Assembly (NCBI GenBank): GCA_030378005.1
Contig: JAUCGF010000009.1
Span: 1-35,109 of the forward strand
Direction: 5' to 3'
Length of the DNA stretch: 35,109 bases
Source: Desulfococcaceae bacterium HSG9
Lineage (GTDB): Bacteria > Desulfobacterota > Desulfobacteria > Desulfobacterales > JAUCGF01
Notes under the pieces: generated by a model
Seen by the model: the letters and a program-made list of their open reading frames with translations, nothing else
Databases searched by the model: none
What the model was told of the DNA's origin: nothing
Made by a program: the position numbers and the translations under genes
Shown here: piece after piece, positions 31,240 through 35,109 of the stretch
Layout: each line of letters starts with the position of its first letter
Numbering within the stretch: position 1 is the first letter of the stretch

Positions 31240-31737
31240 ATGAGTTTGCTCAAAATTAAGTTTACTATTGAAAGCGTTTTGGAAAATATTGAATGGGTGT
31301 GTCATGCCGTAAAAGGCATATACTCCGAATATCCTTTTGAACAAAAAGAACCATGTTTACCTATTGATACGATTATTGCTGAAGCGGTGACCAATGCAAT
31401 TAAGCATGCTTATAAAAACCAAGACGGACATGAAGTGGAAATTATTGTTGAAAAACTCGACAAAGGTATGGCATTCAAAGTCTGTGATTGGGGCGTTTCA
31501 ATAAACCCTCAAGTGCTGATTGAAAAAGATGTGCCTGTGGCCTTTGAAGTCACTTCAAAGGGTATTGAGTTTAATATAAGCGCAACACGGCCTATTGAGG
31601 TTGACCCGTTAATGGTAAGCGGAAGAGGCCTCAATTGGATTTGTCTTTTTTTTGATGAAGTCACTTATTATACTGACGATAAAATGAACGTTCTTTACAT
31701 GTTCAATTTTTTTACAACCCCTGACGAATTAAAGTAA
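31240..31737 (+). CDS. RsbW-like serine kinase / anti-sigma ATPase
   Basis: The 165-residue protein is a stand-alone GHKL ATPase domain. The N box EAVTNAIKHAY, G1 CDWGVSI and G2 SGRGLNWI are present. It should phosphorylate the STAS serine and bind an alternative target. A GGGGAGGGG ribosome site precedes ATG 31240. A roughly 30-residue insert (VPVAFEVTSKGIEFNISATR) between G1 and G2 is longer than in RsbW. No PP2C phosphatase to reset the switch is encoded in this window. Confidence 0.9.
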   Translation: MSLLKIKFTIESVLENIEWVCHAVKGIYSEYPFEQKEPCLPIDTIIAEAVTNAIKHAYKNQDGHEVEIIVEKLDKGMAFKVCDWGVSINPQVLIEKDVPVAFEVTSKGIEFNISATRPIEVDPLMVSGRGLNWICLFFDEVTYYTDDKMNVLYMFNFFTTPDELK

Positions 31738-31741
31738 ATTA

Positions 31742-32752
31742 ATGGCAAATTCAAATGAACTGCCCGCCATCGACTGCGTTATTATCGGCATTAATTCCGA
31801 GCATACCCTGGCGGATTGCATCAACAGTCTGAAAGCGGCCGATTATCCCCAAGCTAAGATCAATATCATTTATGTTGACGGCGGCTCAACCGATAATAGC
31901 ATCGCTGTCGCTAAAAGTTTCGCGGATGTTCAAACCATTGCGCTGAACCCGGAATATCCCACGCCCGGGATTGGAAGAAACGCCGGCTGGCGTGCGGGTG
32001 ATGCGCCTCTGGTTCATTTTTTCGATTCTGATGTGATAGTAGCTGAAACCTGGCTTAAAAGCGCCGTAAAGGAGATCAAAACGGGAATCGGCGCGGTTTC
32101 CGGAAGGTTGCAAGAGCGCTTCCCGGATGTATCGGCTTATAACTGGATTGCCGAACAGGAATGGAATTATCCGGCCGGTGAAGCCCAGGCATTTGGTGGC
32201 ATTGCCATGCTGCGGCGTGAACTGCTGGAACAAACCGGCGGTTATGATGAAATTTTGGTGGGCGGCGAGGACCCTGAACTGGCTGTCAGAGCCAGATTGT
32301 CAGGCTGGAAAATTTTACACGTCACTGATCTCATGGCTTACCATGATATTGCGATGACCCGCTTGTCCCAGTACTGGAAAAGAACTTTCCGAACAGGATA
32401 CGCTTACGCCGCCGTCACAGCCCGGCATTGGAAAAATGACCGGGGCTTTTGGATTCACGAACTTTTCAGAATAACGATTCGCGGCGGTTGTTTTATCTTT
32501 GCAATTCCTCTATCCATCGGATTGAGTGTTATTTCACTTTGGTTTTTTCTGCTTCCTTTGGCGAGCGCGCTGCTGCTGTTTTTTCCGAGACTGTTCAGGG
32601 TTGCCTACTTTATGCAGGACAAATCCATGAATCTGAAACAGGCGCGCCTATACGCCTGGCACTGCTCATTGATCGTAATTCCGGAATTTTGCGGTGCATT
32701 ACGCTATTTTATCGGAACAGCTCTTTTCCGGAAACCGTTGCGTAATCTCTGA
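31742..32752 (+). CDS. Glycosyltransferase family 2 with C-terminal membrane segments
   Basis: The 336-residue protein begins four bases after the RsbW-like stop, so the kinase and transferase are co-expressed. The GT-A domain shows IDCVIIGINSEHTL, YVDGGSTDNS, HFFDSDVIV and GGEDPELAVRARLSGW. Two membrane helices lie at about residues 250-290. The stop lies exactly where a decayed transposase sequence begins on the other strand, so the last residues may have been altered by that insertion. The substrate is unknown. Confidence 0.9.
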   Translation: MANSNELPAIDCVIIGINSEHTLADCINSLKAADYPQAKINIIYVDGGSTDNSIAVAKSFADVQTIALNPEYPTPGIGRNAGWRAGDAPLVHFFDSDVIVAETWLKSAVKEIKTGIGAVSGRLQERFPDVSAYNWIAEQEWNYPAGEAQAFGGIAMLRRELLEQTGGYDEILVGGEDPELAVRARLSGWKILHVTDLMAYHDIAMTRLSQYWKRTFRTGYAYAAVTARHWKNDRGFWIHELFRITIRGGCFIFAIPLSIGLSVISLWFFLLPLASALLLFFPRLFRVAYFMQDKSMNLKQARLYAWHCSLIVIPEFCGALRYFIGTALFRKPLRNL

Positions 32753-32754
32753 CC

Positions 32755-33155
32755 GCTGTCTTCATCCACAATACCAAACGGAGTATACTTTTCCGTACAT
32801 CCCATGTCGTGATCGACTGCCCGGTTATCACTCCGAGTTTCACCTCCGCGGCTATATTCGCCTGTTTTTACAGCAGCCTTGCAGTCCATGCTTATACGCT
32901 TGACATCTCCTCCGTCAATTCCCTTTCCATATTTTTTTGGGGTTCGGCTTTGACTGCCGGACGCTGCCGGTATCCATTTCGGTTAAGTGCGTCCGTCATT
33001 GTTCCAGGTGACGGCGATACTTCTTCTGGTAAGCCATGATTTCGTAATTGCGTCAGCGCTTCCTCCGCTGTCAACCGCGTGAATGATAACGTTGGCGGAC
33101 CAAATATCTTTTCCGTTTGGCGAGGGCTTCCTTTACAATATTTGAGAGTCATTTC
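32755..33155 (-). pseudogene. Decayed ISAzo13-like transposase fragment
   Basis: Minus-strand translation gives FTRLTAEEALTQLRNHGLP and LNRNGYRQRPAVKAEPQKN, then after a frame change near 32900 RISMDCKAAVKTGEYSRGG, RSDNRAVDHDMG and KYTPFGIVDEDSGQ. This is the order of segments in ISAzo13-type (Rhodopirellula-type DDE) transposases, including the D of MDCKA and the DHD. The N-terminal helix-turn-helix and the whole second half of the catalytic domain are missing. The fragment ends abruptly at the glycosyltransferase stop. Confidence 0.65.
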
Positions 33156-33229
33156 AGCCTGAAATGACCGTCGAGCAACACCCGGTATCTTTGATGCAGC
33201 CTTATTCAGGTCTTCAATATGGGATGATC

Positions 33230-33266
33230 CCTACGGAACTTTTAAGGAACTTTTCGATCTACTGAC
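33230..33266 (-). repeat. 37-nt repeat identical to 6789-6825 (inverted)
   Basis: The sequence CCTACGGAACTTTTAAGGAA and on to 33266 is the exact reverse complement of 6789-6825. It lies between the transposase remnant and the stop of the coiled-coil gene. Its inner part is a direct repeat of GGAACTTTT. Confidence 0.85.
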
Positions 33267-33272
33267 TATCGG

Positions 33273-34568
33273 TTATTGTTTCTTCTTTTTCTTTAGCTTA
33301 TTTTGATGACTTCTTAACATTTTATTCAAATTTTCACTTTCAACGATCAGTTTGCGAAGCTCCTTCTCAAGATTGAAATTCAAATTATAAATTTTATCAG
33401 CATCTGATTCGATCTTTTTCGAGCTGGCAGATAGCTTTTTTTCATACGATTGAATTGCTTTTTTCGCATCAGAAGGCGCATATTTTTTCAATTTTATTCT
33501 GAAATCTTGCGTTTCTGTAATAATCTGTTTGCTTGTTTTGGCAAGTGCGTTAATTTGAGATCGTAGCATCTCAGTTGTGTTGGCAATGGTGTCTTTCTGA
33601 AGAGCCATTGTACGGATAAACTCGTTTAATGATTGTGCGTTTGCTTGCCACTGTTTTAAAGCGGTTTGGGAATTATCAATTAATCCTCGGAGTTTACTGA
33701 ATGTCATCACAGAATCTGCATCCATACGGGTAACGATGATTGAAAAGTTCTGTAAATTTTTACGCATGTTTTGTATATTGGTAATTTCACTATCAAGCGT
33801 ATTGAGTTTGTCTGTAAAACGTTCCGATTGCAGACTTAACATATTGCTATATTTGCTTAATTTATTTTCCACAGTGCTGATTTGTTTAACAGTGCCTTGG
33901 GTTGCTCGTGCGGCTTTATCCAAAATTGTATTGGCCGATTTTGCAGACTGGGCAAAATTTAAAGCATTGGCCCTCAGATTAATCGCCGCTTTACCAATCG
34001 TAGCAGAGGCTGATTGCAATTCTTCGGTGGCATGTTTAAATTCGCTTTTAAATGATTCCGGCAGATTTTTTTGGGATGTGACCAGCGCTCCCAAATCACG
34101 AGCGCTTTGGTTTAAAACAGACGTCGGCCCGGCGAGCTTTCTGACTTCTTCGGTTTTTAGCTGAATTTCTTTTCGAAGGCTGTCAACAGCATCCTTTAAT
34201 TCAGTTCTGATTTCGGTGGCCGCTTTTCCATGTTCGATGAGTTCCATAGCCTTGGCCTGATCTTTTAACCATGTCAGACGTTTTGTTTTCAATGCCGCCA
34301 GTTCACCTTCAAGTCTGGGGAGTTCTTCGATTATGGCTTCCTTTTTACGAATCAGTTCAGGAAGCTGTTTTTGTAAAGATTGATATTGAACCAGATCGCG
34401 CGTCATTTTTTCTTTATCCGATTCAAACGCCATACGTTCTTGGTCCAAATGCATAATTTTCCATGCGGATATGCCCTGAAACAAAAGAATGATGACCACC
34501 AGTAAAACAAGAATCGTTCCGGAGATATCTGAAAAAATAAAGGCTGGTTTTTTTAGCGGATTGCTCAT
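33273..34568 (-). CDS. Membrane-anchored long coiled-coil protein
   Basis: The 431-residue protein has one N-terminal membrane helix (about 12-33, FSDISGTILVLLVVIILL) and then almost continuous heptad-rich helix to the end, finishing in KLKKKKKQ. Asp14 stands at the start of the membrane helix, reminiscent of the ion-conducting Asp in ExbD/MotB-type stator subunits, but there is no peptidoglycan-binding domain and no MotA/TolQ-like gene in the window. The middle part resembles the helical signalling rods of chemoreceptors without their conserved hairpin tip. I do not recognise a named family. Confidence 0.8.
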   Translation of the reverse strand: MSNPLKKPAFIFSDISGTILVLLVVIILLFQGISAWKIMHLDQERMAFESDKEKMTRDLVQYQSLQKQLPELIRKKEAIIEELPRLEGELAALKTKRLTWLKDQAKAMELIEHGKAATEIRTELKDAVDSLRKEIQLKTEEVRKLAGPTSVLNQSARDLGALVTSQKNLPESFKSEFKHATEELQSASATIGKAAINLRANALNFAQSAKSANTILDKAARATQGTVKQISTVENKLSKYSNMLSLQSERFTDKLNTLDSEITNIQNMRKNLQNFSIIVTRMDADSVMTFSKLRGLIDNSQTALKQWQANAQSLNEFIRTMALQKDTIANTTEMLRSQINALAKTSKQIITETQDFRIKLKKYAPSDAKKAIQSYEKKLSASSKKIESDADKIYNLNFNLEKELRKLIVESENLNKMLRSHQNKLKKKKKQ

Positions 34569-34903
34569 TGTGATATATAATAGTATCCTGATTCAATTTT
34601 GCTTTGCCCGGCATCATATCTGAAACTGCGAGCTTTGCATTCAGTTATTTTGGTGAAAACAAAACCAAGTTAATATCAAACCATATCATTATTAAACGAT
34701 AAATAAAATACAAATATCATGGATACCGCAAATTTTCGGCCCCCTCATTTGACACCAAAATCGCTTTACTACTACAACTTGTAAATCCGTCCCCCACTTG
34801 GAAATCTGATTTTCAAGCGTTTTCTATAAAATTTTTCACTGTACAGGACAATTTTTAATAATACTGTTAATAACGGTATGAATTTATGGAAATTATTTGA
34901 CAT
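34569..34903. other. AT-rich gap without genes
   Basis: I see no coding frame with a start signal on either strand. It presumably carries the promoter of the coiled-coil gene on the minus strand. Confidence 0.4.
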
Positions 34904-34925
34904 AAACATAGCTTTATGTTTTTTT
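34904..34925 (+). terminator. Small hairpin with U-tract
   Basis: AAACATA (34904-34910) pairs with TATGTTT (34915-34921) over a 4-nt loop, followed by more T residues to 34925. The stem is AT-rich and weak, so it is a marginal terminator or attenuator just before the palindromic SD-ATG element. Confidence 0.35.
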
Positions 34926-34945
34926 CTTATGAAGTTGTGCAGTTT

Positions 34946-35046
34946 TTAACCATAAAGGAGGTAAACTTCATGTGCCAAATCGCAAAGCTGTTTCGAATTG
35001 AAAATTTCAGCTAACTTTGCGACCTGTTTCATGAAGTTTTCCTCCT
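34946..35046. other. Palindromic element carrying a ribosome site and ATG on each strand
   Basis: The outer arms 34956-34972 (AGGAGGTAAACTTCATG) and 35030-35046 are inverted copies with one mismatch. The inner arms TCGCAAAG (34980-34987) and CTTTGCGA (35015-35022) pair perfectly. Each outer arm read outside-in is a Shine-Dalgarno sequence plus ATG. On the plus strand it starts a 14-codon ORF (MCQIAKLFRIENFS, 34970-35014). On the minus strand it starts a 28-codon ORF beginning MKQVAKLAEIFNSKQLC (35032 to 34946). In RNA the ribosome site and start would be buried in the hairpin. Confidence 0.6.
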
Positions 35047-35109
35047 AAATAGTAAAAAGTTAAATAATTTCATAAATGAGAAGCGCAAAGCGTTCAATAT
35101 GTCAATGAT

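Overview
The window looks like chromosome from an anaerobic, Gram-negative member of the Desulfobacterota, in the style of the large repeat-rich genomes of Desulfonema-like or multicellular magnetotactic relatives. This is inferred from gene content, since no rRNA or tRNA is present to place it. The supporting content is sigma-54 response regulators, an Rpn-type nuclease with LAGLKLEDR repeats, CHAT and ECF genes, FG-GAP, GEVED and DUF5648-like secreted proteins, cohesin and dockerin modules, and many small palindromic repeats.

Layout. Positions 0.4-3.4 kb hold trkH and trkA (K+ uptake), convergent around a shared hairpin. Positions 3.7-6.7 kb hold a large secreted protein (seven-bladed propeller, GEVED, two Ig-like repeats, DUF5648-like C-terminus). 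Positions 7.6-12.6 kb hold a signalling module: a lipoprotein with an apparent -1 frameshift, an ECF-type sigma factor, a small zinc-motif (H-x3-C-x2-C) protein and a membrane-spanning CHAT protease with intact His and Cys. A matched promoter-like pair (TTGTGAGAAA-N14-GTATATA) lies before the zinc-motif/CHAT genes and again downstream of them. Positions 12.6-13.8 kb are gene debris and nested repeats. Positions 13.8-20.1 kb are a cohesin/dockerin block: a membrane-anchored cohesin protein, a 14-repeat (7+7) twin-propeller protein ending in cohesin-dockerin, and an FG-GAP protein with the same, recently duplicated cohesin-dockerin end and an in-frame TGA. Positions 20.6-25.4 kb hold a sigma-54 response regulator and histidine kinase, gdhA, and a small Cys-rich protein preceded by a good sigma-54 promoter and a possible upstream activator site. 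Positions 25.7-32.8 kb are a polysaccharide glycosyltransferase cluster (four transferases) with two STAS proteins and an RsbW-like ATPase, interrupted by an Rpn nuclease gene that has a strong internal ribosome-binding site and start. Positions 32.8-33.2 kb are a decayed ISAzo13-like transposase. Positions 33.3-34.6 kb hold a membrane coiled-coil protein. The window ends in a palindrome whose two arms each carry a Shine-Dalgarno sequence and an ATG.

How the genes may work together (inference). The ECF/zinc-motif/CHAT set looks like a membrane-linked stress or defence signalling cascade. The cohesin/dockerin proteins could assemble as chains on the membrane-anchored cohesin. The sigma-54 regulator pair probably controls the gdhA operon. 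The STAS/RsbW proteins probably act as a partner switch on polysaccharide synthesis. The Rpn gene probably encodes both a nuclease toxin and its own intragenic inhibitor.
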